Of a stretch of 7,636 nucleotides of DNA, positions 1 to 5,097 are shown piece after piece. The stretch covers positions 1-7,636 of the forward strand of contig JBCCFD010000400.1 of NCBI GenBank assembly GCA_039029915.1. The letters run 5' to 3'. The DNA comes from QQUD01 sp039029915 (lineage in GTDB: Bacteria; Chloroflexota; Anaerolineae; Promineifilales; Promineifilaceae). Numbering within the stretch: position 1 is the first letter of the stretch; each line of letters begins with the position of its first letter. Under the pieces are notes generated by a model. That model worked only from the letters and a program-made list of their open reading frames with translations. It made no database searches and was not told the origin of the DNA. The position numbers were made by a program, and so were the translations under genes.

Positions 1-669
1 AGCACGGCACAAGTGTTGATTGGTGACCTCACGCAAGCAGAATCAAATGTTGAAATGAGCTTGAAGATGGCTGAGAAAATGAATGATTCACGAGGGATGG
101 CGTTTGCTTATCTGGGGTTGGGCAGAATTGCCCGTTATAAAAATGATGTTGCTATCGCCCAAGATTCTTTTAAAAAATCCCTCACAATCTTTGATGAGAT
201 TAGGCTCACACTAGGGAAAGCTTGGCCACAGCTTGAATTAGGCAAAATTGCTGCTCAAAACGGTGAGCTTAAAATAGGGTTAGTTTTGCTTGAATCTGCC
301 CTGACTATTTTTGAGGAGGCAAATGACCAAGCTGGCATAGCGTATGCTCACCTTGCTTTTGCCATGTTAGCGATTGAGGCGAATCAACTTTCTGAGGCAG
401 AAACTCATTTGCGGTCTGGTTTACAAACGGCCGTTTCCCTCAACCGCCTGCCGCTAATTTGTGACAGTTTATGGCTGTATGTTCAATTTTTAGATGGAAC
501 AAGTAATCATCAGCAAATACTAGAGATTTGTGCCTGCTTGAGTCAACAAACGGCCGTTTCGTATCAAACACAGAGGAAAGTAGCTTCGTTTATCAAAGAA
601 AATGAGCACCGCTTGCCTGATAATCAGCAATCACCCGTTGCGCTAGCAAATGCCATACTGCATGGATAG
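1..669 (+). CDS. TPR-repeat protein, C-terminal part (5' end outside window)
   Basis: The reading frame is open from the first base (codons S-T-A-Q precede a GTG at 13) to TAG at 667-669, so this is the tail of a longer protein. The 222 visible residues are almost entirely alpha-helical repeats of about 40 residues. Repeat-like units cover roughly residues 30-67, 70-107, 110-147 and a degenerate one at 150-185. They show the TPR pattern of small residues (A-Y-L-G-L-G, A-Q-x-x-F-x-x-S-L, A-E-T-H-L). The long-period TPR type is typical of C-terminal regions of MalT/AfsR-like regulators and other large bacterial ATPase-TPR proteins. Such domains bind proteins or act as sensory scaffolds. The N-terminal effector domain is not visible, so the actual function is unknown. 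The gene carries two ACGGCCGT palindromes (427, 550), both read as T-A-V. No terminator is apparent in the 70 bp that follow. Confidence 0.85.
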   Translation, partial: STAQVLIGDLTQAESNVEMSLKMAEKMNDSRGMAFAYLGLGRIARYKNDVAIAQDSFKKSLTIFDEIRLTLGKAWPQLELGKIAAQNGELKIGLVLLESALTIFEEANDQAGIAYAHLAFAMLAIEANQLSEAETHLRSGLQTAVSLNRLPLICDSLWLYVQFLDGTSNHQQILEICACLSQQTAVSYQTQRKVASFIKENEHRLPDNQQSPVALANAILHG

Positions 670-727
670 TCGAGAATGCGTCAGGTTTGCGTGGGTTTTG
701 TGACCATTTTGACCAAAAAATAACCGC

Positions 728-733
728 TACACT
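728..733 (+). promoter_or_regulatory. possible -10 element of the DUF2062 gene (leaderless start)
   Basis: TACACT lies 6 bases before the ATG at 740, which would put the transcription start at or next to the start codon. There is no Shine-Dalgarno sequence between 715 and 739. TTGACC at 709-714 would be a -35 candidate, but its spacing to TACACT is only 13 bp, so the match is weak. The imperfect direct repeat TTTTGTGACCA/TTTTGACCA at 697-715 could be an operator, but this is speculative. Confidence 0.25.
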
Positions 734-739
734 ACGGTC

Positions 740-1282
740 ATGTTATTGAAGGTAAACGCAATCCAATTCAAATTTCCCAAAAAGTTTTCAGCCGCTAATT
801 TGCGCGAGCAGTTTCTCAGTCAACCGGGCACGCCCCACCAGTTGGGCCTAGCTTTTGCCATTGGCACCTTCATTAGCATTCTTCCAACGCCGGGATTCAA
901 CATTTTGCTGGCCTCGTTCTTGCTTTCAAAATGGCGTCAGCTGCACAGGGCGGCTATGTTCGCCTCTTTAAGCATTTGGAATGCTTTTGTGGTGGCGCCG
1001 CTCTATAGTCTGAGCTTTAAATTAGGTCGCTGGTTCTTTGACTCTCCGGCTACGCAAGCGAGCAATTTATCCATTTTTGAAAATCCACTATTGTGGGTGC
1101 AGGGATTTATGGTGGGGAATTTTGTTACTGCCTTAGGAACGGCCGTAATCTGCTACTTCATGGTGAAAACGGCCGTTCAACTGAGTCAGGGGCGGTCGGC
1201 TACTTCTTCTTGCGCTTCCCCTTTGGTCGAGTCGCTCCAGTCAGAAACAGTAAAATTACGGACCCTAAAACAGCCACAATAA
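740..1282 (+). CDS. DUF2062 domain membrane protein
   Basis: This 180-residue protein starts at ATG 740 and has no visible Shine-Dalgarno. Residues 29-65 hold the DUF2062 hallmark: a G-T-P-x-x-L-G-L-A-F-A-I-G-T-F segment followed by I-L-P-T-P-G (47-52) and a hydrophobic helix. Further membrane segments lie at about 70-95 and 118-146. The biochemical role of DUF2062 is not established; in some bacteria the domain is found near or fused to glycosyltransferases. The last 27 residues (154-180) are polar, rich in S, Q and K, and encoded entirely within the 83 bp that overlap the convergent glsB-like gene. They do not look like the conserved domain, so the original stop may have been lost by readthrough. 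Two ACGGCCGT palindromes (1139, 1169) encode T-A-V. Family assignment is good; the function is unknown. Confidence 0.85.
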   Translation: MLLKVNAIQFKFPKKFSAANLREQFLSQPGTPHQLGLAFAIGTFISILPTPGFNILLASFLLSKWRQLHRAAMFASLSIWNAFVVAPLYSLSFKLGRWFFDSPATQASNLSIFENPLLWVQGFMVGNFVTALGTAVICYFMVKTAVQLSQGRSATSSCASPLVESLQSETVKLRTLKQPQ

Positions 1283-1469
1283 ATGTTCTTATATCAAAAT
1301 CAAATGCGAAGCTTTCACCAGTGACAAACTGCATTACAAAGCCACCAATAAAGGCCCCCAGCACGCCAATGAAAATATTATAAAGACATCCCGATCGATT
1401 GTTATTCGTTAACCAGCCCGCAACGGAACCTGCCAAAACACCTAAAATCGCCCACGATAAAAAACTCAT
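1200..1469 (-). CDS. GlsB/YeaQ/YmgE family small membrane protein (transglycosylase-associated protein)
   Basis: The start is ATG at 1469-1467, chosen because AGGAGG sits 4 bases upstream and because the resulting 89 residues match the family's usual length of about 80-90. The same frame opens further upstream, but that extension is not family-like. Three hydrophobic segments (about 3-20, 30-50, 62-79) contain the glycine-rich family pattern: S-W-A-I-L-G-V-L-A-G early, N-I-F-I-G-V-L-G-A-F-I-G-G-F in the middle and A-V-L-G-S-V-I-L-L-F at the end. The C-terminus is a basic tail (K-G-K-R-K-K-K), probably cytoplasmic. These proteins are known from general and envelope stress responses; their molecular activity is unclear. 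Its last 83 bp are antisense to the end of the DUF2062 gene. An 8-bp hairpin in the leader and a larger inverted repeat further upstream may control it. Confidence 0.88.
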   Translation of the reverse strand: MSFLSWAILGVLAGSVAGWLTNNNRSGCLYNIFIGVLGAFIGGFVMQFVTGESFAFDFDIRTFIVAVLGSVILLFLTGATRPKGKRKKK

Positions 1470-1473
1470 TTGT

Positions 1474-1479
1474 CCTCCT
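1474..1479 (-). promoter_or_regulatory. Shine-Dalgarno of the glsB-like gene
   Basis: A perfect AGGAGG on the minus strand lies 4 bases before ATG 1469. It fixes the start codon of the 89-residue protein and is the only consensus-strength ribosome binding site in the window. Confidence 0.85.
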
Positions 1480-1498
1480 AGAGTCTGTTTTTCCATAC

Positions 1499-1520
1499 CA
1501 TGTCTTTGTTTTAAGACATG
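1499..1520 (-). promoter_or_regulatory. 8-bp leader hairpin upstream of the glsB-like gene
   Basis: CATGTCTT (1499-1506) and AAGACATG (1513-1520) are perfect inverted arms around a 6-base loop. The hairpin ends 20 bases upstream of the Shine-Dalgarno of the glsB-like gene. It could be an operator dyad or a 5'-UTR hairpin affecting mRNA stability or translation. The sequence alone does not decide between these. Confidence 0.45.
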
Positions 1521-1553
1521 AAAAATAAATGAAATAAATAATGCTAATAATAG

Positions 1554-1599
1554 AGGTCGGCTAATCAGCCCTTCCGTAAAAAAGCTAATTAGCCGACCC
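1554..1599. repeat. 15-bp inverted repeat with 14-base loop
   Basis: GGTCGGCTAATCAGC (1555-1569) pairs with GCTAATTAGCCGACC (1584-1598), with a single G-U-compatible difference. The stem is 15 bp and the loop is pyrimidine-rich, then A-rich. Neither side carries a clean T-run, so it is a poor classical terminator in either direction. It lies about 85 bp upstream of the glsB-like start on the minus strand and about 30 bp before the promoter-like sequence of the candidate RNA. It may be an operator, an mRNA-stabilising structure or a boundary element. Confidence 0.6.
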
Positions 1600-1626
1600 A
1601 AAAATCTTTACGAAAAAAGGGGTTTT

Positions 1627-1654
1627 TTGTTTCAGAAAATTGGGCCTTTACGAT
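1627..1654 (+). promoter_or_regulatory. candidate promoter of the small RNA
   Basis: TTGTTT (1627-1632) and TACGAT (1649-1654) are separated by 16 bp and resemble sigma-70-type -35 and -10 hexamers, each with four of six consensus bases. Transcription would start near 1661, which suits the structured segment that follows. The match is moderate, and AT-rich flanks make chance hits common. Confidence 0.35.
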
Positions 1655-1660
1655 TTCGGA

Positions 1661-1834
1661 CGGCCTAACTGACCTTCTTTGTTGGTGAGTTTAAACGATG
1701 TGCCGACTGAACTGCTGTAATCACGATCGTAAGGTACTAATCCTATATTACTGTTGTCTGCTAAACAACCGTTCACATGTTTTAACTCCTTTGGTAAAGC
1801 GGCGTCACAATTGTGGCGCCGCTTTCGTTTTTTT
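1661..1834 (+). ncRNA. candidate structured small RNA of about 170 nt, family not recognised
   Basis: A self-standing terminator at 1796-1834 has no protein gene leading into it on the plus strand since 1282. Just before it, 1687-1702 and 1774-1788 form a long-range helix: GAGTTTAAAC pairs with GTTTTAACTC (one T-T mismatch) and, after a one-base bulge at 1697, ATGTG pairs with CACAT. The enclosed 71 bases contain GTAAT/ATTAC (1717-1721 with 1747-1751) and the local hairpin GTTGT/ACAAC (1753-1757 with 1765-1769), giving a branched fold. The length is close to that of 6S RNA, but I see no diagnostic sequence of 6S RNA, tmRNA, RNase P, SRP RNA or a known riboswitch. The 5' end is inferred from the promoter-like hexamers. 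Alternatively the terminator only stops readthrough from the DUF2062 gene. Confidence 0.5.
1796..1834 (+). terminator. strong Rho-independent terminator
   Basis: AAAGCGGCG (1796-1804) pairs with CGCCGCTTT (1817-1825). The inner CACAATTGTG is itself palindromic, and one G-U pair joins the two parts. The result is a nearly uninterrupted stem of about 13 bp closed by an AATT tetraloop. It is followed by CG and a run of seven T (1828-1834). The reverse strand lacks a T-run after the stem, so termination is directed on the plus strand. Confidence 0.88.
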
Positions 1835-1926
1835 ACGTTCAGGACCTACGCACCCTGAGCCTGTCGAAGGGTTAAGAAAGTCACTTCGACAGGCTCAGTG
1901 ACCGCTATTTGCGTAACTCCTAACGT
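1835..1926. mobile_element. MITE/REP-like element with nested inverted repeats (full copy)
   Basis: The core is a perfect 15-bp inverted repeat, CTGAGCCTGTCGAAG (1855-1869) against CTTCGACAGGCTCAG (1884-1898), around a 14-base loop. This dyad belongs to a repeat family seen in many bacterial genomes. It is nested in outer imperfect inverted ends: ACGTTCAGGACCTACGCA (1835-1852) and TGCGTAACTCCTAACGT (1910-1926), matching at about 15 of 17 positions with one gap. The whole, about 92 bp, has no coding capacity. The layout suggests a non-autonomous element moved by a transposase in trans. It abuts the T-run of the terminator. A second copy lies at 3207-3260. Confidence 0.7.
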
Positions 1927-1954
1927 TTTAATCAAAGCAGGAACTTCGTTTCAC

Positions 1955-2563
1955 TTAAAGTGTGTAAAGCTGGTATTTTTGCCAATCTGCCTCATTATCC
2001 AAATCAAACTGAATATTAGGTACAAAAAGAGAAATAGGATTTAAGCCCCTTTGCTGCATCTCTTCGAGGTGTTGTTCGTAGCTGTTTGGTCCATATCGAA
2101 ATTGGAACGGTTTGTTGGTGGGTAAAAGCAAGGCATTTGTTCCCATTTGGATAGCGTCACTGCAAATTAAGGCCGTTTTTCCCGCAGTATCTTTCCCAAT
2201 TTGACTTAAAAATAGGTCTAAATCAGCTGCCTCAACTAAAGGCAAATCAGAGGGCAATATGAGACAATGCGTAACTCCAGCCTGTTGAGCGTACTTAAAA
2301 GCAAAAGAGACCGAACCATTTAAATCTTCACCTTCTGGTTCTGATAAAGCGCTCTGGTTTGGGGCTAAAGCCAGCTGACAAACCCGCTCATCCCGAGAGA
2401 CGACAATAGCTCGATCGATAGAGGCTACCTTATCAATTTGGAACAGGAGTCTTTTTAGTAACTTTAGGGTTAGATTGGCTCGCTCATTTGGTAGCAAAAC
2501 GGATGCCAGGCGAGTCTTCGTTTTTGAAAGCGTTTTGACGGGGATGATTGCCCAGATTTTCAT
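1955..2563 (-). CDS. cofC: CofC/FbiD: 2-phospho-L-lactate or phosphoenolpyruvate guanylyltransferase (coenzyme F420 biosynthesis)
   Basis: This 202-residue protein would transfer GMP from GTP to 2-phospholactate (CofC) or phosphoenolpyruvate (FbiD), giving the GDP-activated precursor joined to the deazaflavin Fo by CofD/FbiA. Family landmarks are the N-terminal nucleotide-binding strand and loop I-I-P-V-K with T-R-L-A (6-20), V-V-S-R-D (54-58), L-N-G-S-V (81-85), the metal-site-like L-P-S-D-L-P-L (103-109), G-T-N-A-L-L-L (141-147), F-R-Y-G-P-N-S (155-161) and the closing F-D-L-D-N-E-A-D (186-193). The ATG at 2563 is preferred over the upstream TTG at 2590, because it places the first strand at the N-terminus and forms an ATGA overlap with the preceding nitroreductase gene, implying translational coupling. 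Which substrate is used cannot be read from sequence alone; the FbiB-like partner favours phosphoenolpyruvate. Confidence 0.87.
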   Translation of the reverse strand: MKIWAIIPVKTLSKTKTRLASVLLPNERANLTLKLLKRLLFQIDKVASIDRAIVVSRDERVCQLALAPNQSALSEPEGEDLNGSVSFAFKYAQQAGVTHCLILPSDLPLVEAADLDLFLSQIGKDTAGKTALICSDAIQMGTNALLLPTNKPFQFRYGPNSYEQHLEEMQQRGLNPISLFVPNIQFDLDNEADWQKYQLYTL

Positions 2564-3162
2564 GACAGGAAACGCACCTTTGAACGCCAATCTTGACGCG
2601 TCTTTACTTTTTCTTGAGCAGGATATCCCAGCGTGATTAATCCTTGCGGCTCCCAGCTACAGGGCAGTTGACACGTATCTCGAACGAGGCCTGGTACAAA
2701 GAGAGGCGCACACACCCAGCAGGCACCTAAGCCGTGCTGATGAGCTAAAAGGAGTAGGTTTTGGGCTGCCATCGCCACGCTTTGAATTGTCATGACTCGC
2801 TCGGCCGAACTGCGGTGTTCATCAGGATAATGATCCATGTCGCTCATAGAGAGGCAAATGATAATGATGACGGGTGCTTGAGTCAGTCGGGCGTAGGAAC
2901 GGGCCACATCTTTTTCGATATCTTCAGTCGGATCACCGTCTTTTGTACGGTCTTGGCGGAGTTTATTACCCATTGCATTGGCCAGGCGTGCTTTTTGTGT
3001 AAACTGGCTCATCACGGCGAAACGCCAAGGTTGGCGATTATGAGCTGATGGGGCCCACATAGCAGCGTTTAGTATTTGTTCGATAAGGGATTGGGGAACG
3101 GCCGTTTCTTGATAGCGTCGAATTGAACGTCGCGTGCGGATTAGGTCTTCAATTGTATCCAT
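2560..3162 (-). CDS. FMN-dependent nitroreductase-family protein, FbiB C-terminal-like (putative dehydro-F420-0 reductase)
   Basis: This 200-residue protein has the nitroreductase fold signatures: R-R-S-I-R-R-Y (11-17, FMN phosphate contacts), A-P-S-A-H-N-R-Q-P-W (37-46), A-A-Q-N-L-L-L-L-A with G-L-G-A-C-W (132-149) and E-P-Q-G-L-I-T-L-G-Y-P (171-181). From memory, the region R-x-D-R-T-K-D-G-D-P to H-Y-P-D (70-113) and the end of the protein resemble the C-terminal domain of mycobacterial FbiB, which uses FMNH2 to reduce dehydro-F420-0. Here the domain stands alone, without the gamma-glutamyl ligase part. It is the first gene of an operon with cofC, and its TGA overlaps the cofC ATG, which strongly supports an F420 role over generic nitroreduction. 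The start at ATG 3162 has no clear Shine-Dalgarno. One ACGGCCGT palindrome (3098) encodes T-A-V. Confidence 0.8.
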   Translation of the reverse strand: MDTIEDLIRTRRSIRRYQETAVPQSLIEQILNAAMWAPSAHNRQPWRFAVMSQFTQKARLANAMGNKLRQDRTKDGDPTEDIEKDVARSYARLTQAPVIIIICLSMSDMDHYPDEHRSSAERVMTIQSVAMAAQNLLLLAHQHGLGACWVCAPLFVPGLVRDTCQLPCSWEPQGLITLGYPAQEKVKTRQDWRSKVRFLS

Positions 3163-3171
3163 AGAAAAGGG

Positions 3172-3200
3172 ATCATAAGGAATAACAACTCAGAAGACAA
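3172..3200 (-). promoter_or_regulatory. candidate promoter of the nitroreductase-cofC operon
   Basis: On the minus strand TTGTCT (3200-3195) and TATGAT (3177-3172) have exactly 17 bp spacing, with four and five of six consensus bases. Transcription would begin about 3-4 bases before ATG 3162. The message would be nearly leaderless, in keeping with the absence of a ribosome binding site. The truncated repeat copy lies 6 bp upstream of the -35 element. Confidence 0.5.
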
Positions 3201-3206
3201 CAGCTT

Positions 3207-3260
3207 GTTCAGCGCTTACGCGCTCTGAGCCTGTCGGAAGGTAAAGAAAGTCGCTTCATC
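3207..3260. repeat. truncated second copy of the MITE/REP-like element
   Basis: These 54 bases align without gaps to 1837-1890, with about 12 mismatches. Shared blocks include GTTCAG, TACGC, CTGAGCCTGTCG and AAGAAAGTC followed by CTTC. The right arm of the inner dyad and the right end are missing, so the copy is a decayed left half in the same orientation as the full copy. The two copies bracket the cofC-nitroreductase operon. Confidence 0.7.
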
Positions 3261-3336
3261 TTTATTCGTTCACATAGTACCATTGTTTCCCGCCCTTTTC
3301 ATAGACTTTCTAAAATGAATGTGCTACAAAGCCCCC

Positions 3337-5040
3337 ATGAAATCGGCCGCTCATTTTTCCTTGCTCACCCTCCTTCTCATCATCCTAACCGCTATCATGC
3401 TCACCCCCCGTACTTTCTTTGCTAGTGATACGGGGCTGCGGATGATTCAAATTGATAGCTATTTGACCCAGAATCAGTGGACTTCAGCGGCAATTGAGTA
3501 TCCAAACGAGCAGTTTGACCCAGATTATCAGCATATTCCATATTACGTCGCTTATTTGCTGCACAATGACGCGCTTTATTTCAATATTAGCCCGCTGTTT
3601 CCTCTTATTACGGCCGTTTTTCTGGCCGCTTTTGGCTGGTATGGCATGATTGCGCCCCTCATCATTGGTGCCATAATGATTGGCTATGGTGTCTATGTAC
3701 TTGTTAAAAACTTTGAAATTGAAAAGCCGTTTTTGTGGGTCTGGCTTTCAGTTTTTGGGACACCGGTCGCTTTTTATACCGTCCAAATTTGGGATCATAG
3801 CTTAGCTGTGGGTTTTACAACACTGGGGGTGGCCTTTACGGCCGTTTCGCTCAAAACATTTAATGTTCGGAAGATGATGCTAGGTGGTTGCCTAATTGCC
3901 TTGACCTTTATGCAGCGACCAGAAGCGATTCCCTTTGCAATTGGGACGGGGTTAGCCCTCGGACTAACGCATTACCGCTCTGTTAAAAAGCTGTGGCCTT
4001 TTTTGGTCGGTGGTTTTGTGGGAACGGCCGTTTCAGCAGCGGTCAATCTCGTTTGGCAAGGCACACTGCTAGGGTTTCCTTTTGGATCAAACTTGTTCAA
4101 GATTGGTGTGCCATCATTTTACCCCGCTATGGAATTTATTAGGAGCACCCGCCCCCCATCAACGGAAGCAATCAAGATGGGGCGGCTCCTTTTCCATATC
4201 AATGCTCGCGATCCGCTAACTTTTTCAGCCGCATTGCTGACTTTAGTGGCCATCTTGTTGATTTTCTTTGCGTTTCGGGTGCCCAAATATCAAAAAACGA
4301 AAGTGCTTTGGGTAGGGCTAGGCTGTCTTGGTGTGGCCTATGGACTGCTCATTTTTGTAAGCGCTCAGCAGCCTGTATTGGGTTTGGTCTCCACCGCTCC
4401 ATTTCTTCCCCTCAGCCTCGCCTTCGTGAATCAAGCAGAACACAATAAATTGAACTTAAAGCAAGGGTCATCACCTCATCAGATTTATTCTTTTGTTTTT
4501 GCCTCAGTTCTCTTTTTTATTTTAATCATGCTGTTGGCTTGGCCGGCGTTTGGCGGGAGACAGTGGGGTGCACGATATCTTTTACCCGCTTATCCCCTGT
4601 TTGTGTTTTTAGCAGGCTACTCTGTGACGCATTTTCGCCTTAGGTCTAAACGGCCGTTTTCCCAAGTCGTGCAAAAAGTCACTGTAGGTATCGTCATTAT
4701 TTCATTTATTTTTCAGTCCGCGGGTTTGATTTTGCTTTATCGAAAGCTGACCTTTGATAAGTCTTTTCAGACTTCCATTCAAGCGCTCGAAGCAGACGTT
4801 ATTTTTACAGATGAACCATTTTTACACGCAACCGTTGGCCCAATTGAAGGCAAACAGTTTTTCTTCGTGGCTGATACCGATCAGCTTAACCAATTGATTC
4901 CCGTGGTGTTTGACAAAAATATTGAGCAAATCGGCGTGCTTGCCAGAGAACCCGGCTCACTGACTGTTCCAGAAAACCTCAGCGAGATTCAAATTGCGCC
5001 ATCTGGAGCCGTTACATACAAACTTTCACCCATCGAATAG
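3337..5040 (+). CDS. polytopic membrane protein, putative GT-C-type glycosyltransferase (paralogue 1)
   Basis: This protein has 567 residues with about 10-12 hydrophobic segments. After the first membrane helix (about 8-24) comes F-F-A-S-D-T-G-L-R, placing an acidic residue (D31) at the start of the first external loop, where GT-C enzymes that use lipid-phosphate sugars carry catalytic Asp. Other conserved stretches are Q-I-W-D-H-S (150-155), Q-R-P-E (193-196), N-A-R-D-P-L (289-294) and F-G-G-R-Q-W-G-A-R-Y-L-L (405-416), the last typical of uncharacterised bacterial GT-C-like proteins. A soluble C-terminal part of about 90 residues starts near E-A-D-V-I-F-T (485-491). An ATG at 3319 would add six residues. 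ATG 3337 is chosen because it gives exactly the same distance to D31 as the start of the neighbouring paralogue. No ribosome binding site is evident for either. Family is inferred; donor and acceptor are unknown. Confidence 0.75.
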   Translation: MKSAAHFSLLTLLLIILTAIMLTPRTFFASDTGLRMIQIDSYLTQNQWTSAAIEYPNEQFDPDYQHIPYYVAYLLHNDALYFNISPLFPLITAVFLAAFGWYGMIAPLIIGAIMIGYGVYVLVKNFEIEKPFLWVWLSVFGTPVAFYTVQIWDHSLAVGFTTLGVAFTAVSLKTFNVRKMMLGGCLIALTFMQRPEAIPFAIGTGLALGLTHYRSVKKLWPFLVGGFVGTAVSAAVNLVWQGTLLGFPFGSNLFKIGVPSFYPAMEFIRSTRPPSTEAIKMGRLLFHINARDPLTFSAALLTLVAILLIFFAFRVPKYQKTKVLWVGLGCLGVAYGLLIFVSAQQPVLGLVSTAPFLPLSLAFVNQAEHNKLNLKQGSSPHQIYSFVFASVLFFILIMLLAWPAFGGRQWGARYLLPAYPLFVFLAGYSVTHFRLRSKRPFSQVVQKVTVGIVIISFIFQSAGLILLYRKLTFDKSFQTSIQALEADVIFTDEPFLHATVGPIEGKQFFFVADTDQLNQLIPVVFDKNIEQIGVLAREPGSLTVPENLSEIQIAPSGAVTYKLSPIE

Positions 5041-5097
5041 GACAGAAAGGTGAGTCTACCATTAGCCCCCTAACATGAATCGTGATAAAAAAATCCT

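Larger units (their letters stand above)
1470..1954. other. 485-bp non-coding, structure-rich intergenic region
   Basis: No frame here has a convincing protein. A 67-codon frame at 1698-1901 runs straight through a strong terminator and a repeat element and has no ribosome binding site, so it is discarded. In order from low to high coordinate the region contains: the leader of the glsB-like gene with its hairpin, a 15-bp inverted repeat, a promoter-like pair of hexamers, a candidate structured RNA ending in a Rho-independent terminator, and a MITE/REP-like element. The final 28 bp (1927-1954) follow the stop of cofC and show no clear terminator. Confidence 0.7.

Noticed and set aside
1093..1383. 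96-codon plus-strand frame
   Set aside because: It is a shifted frame of the DUF2062 gene and antisense to the glsB-like gene, with no family resemblance.
1470..1601. 44-residue N-terminal extension of the glsB-like gene
   Set aside because: The frame is open, but the internal ATG at 1469 has a perfect Shine-Dalgarno and yields the usual family length; the extension overlaps two hairpins.
1661..1834. tRNA, tmRNA, RNase P or SRP RNA
   Set aside because: No cloverleaf, T-loop or conserved core sequences of these RNAs could be found in the segment.
1698..1901. 67-codon open frame on the plus strand
   Set aside because: It runs through a strong terminator and into the MITE-like element, has no ribosome binding site, and its end (H-P-E-P-V-E-G) is just the translation of the repeat dyad.
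2761..3048. 95-codon plus-strand frame
   Set aside because: It is antisense to the well-supported nitroreductase gene.
1835..3260. CRISPR array or tandem repeats
   Set aside because: Only two copies of the repeat exist, 1.3 kb apart with genes between them; there are no regularly spaced spacers.
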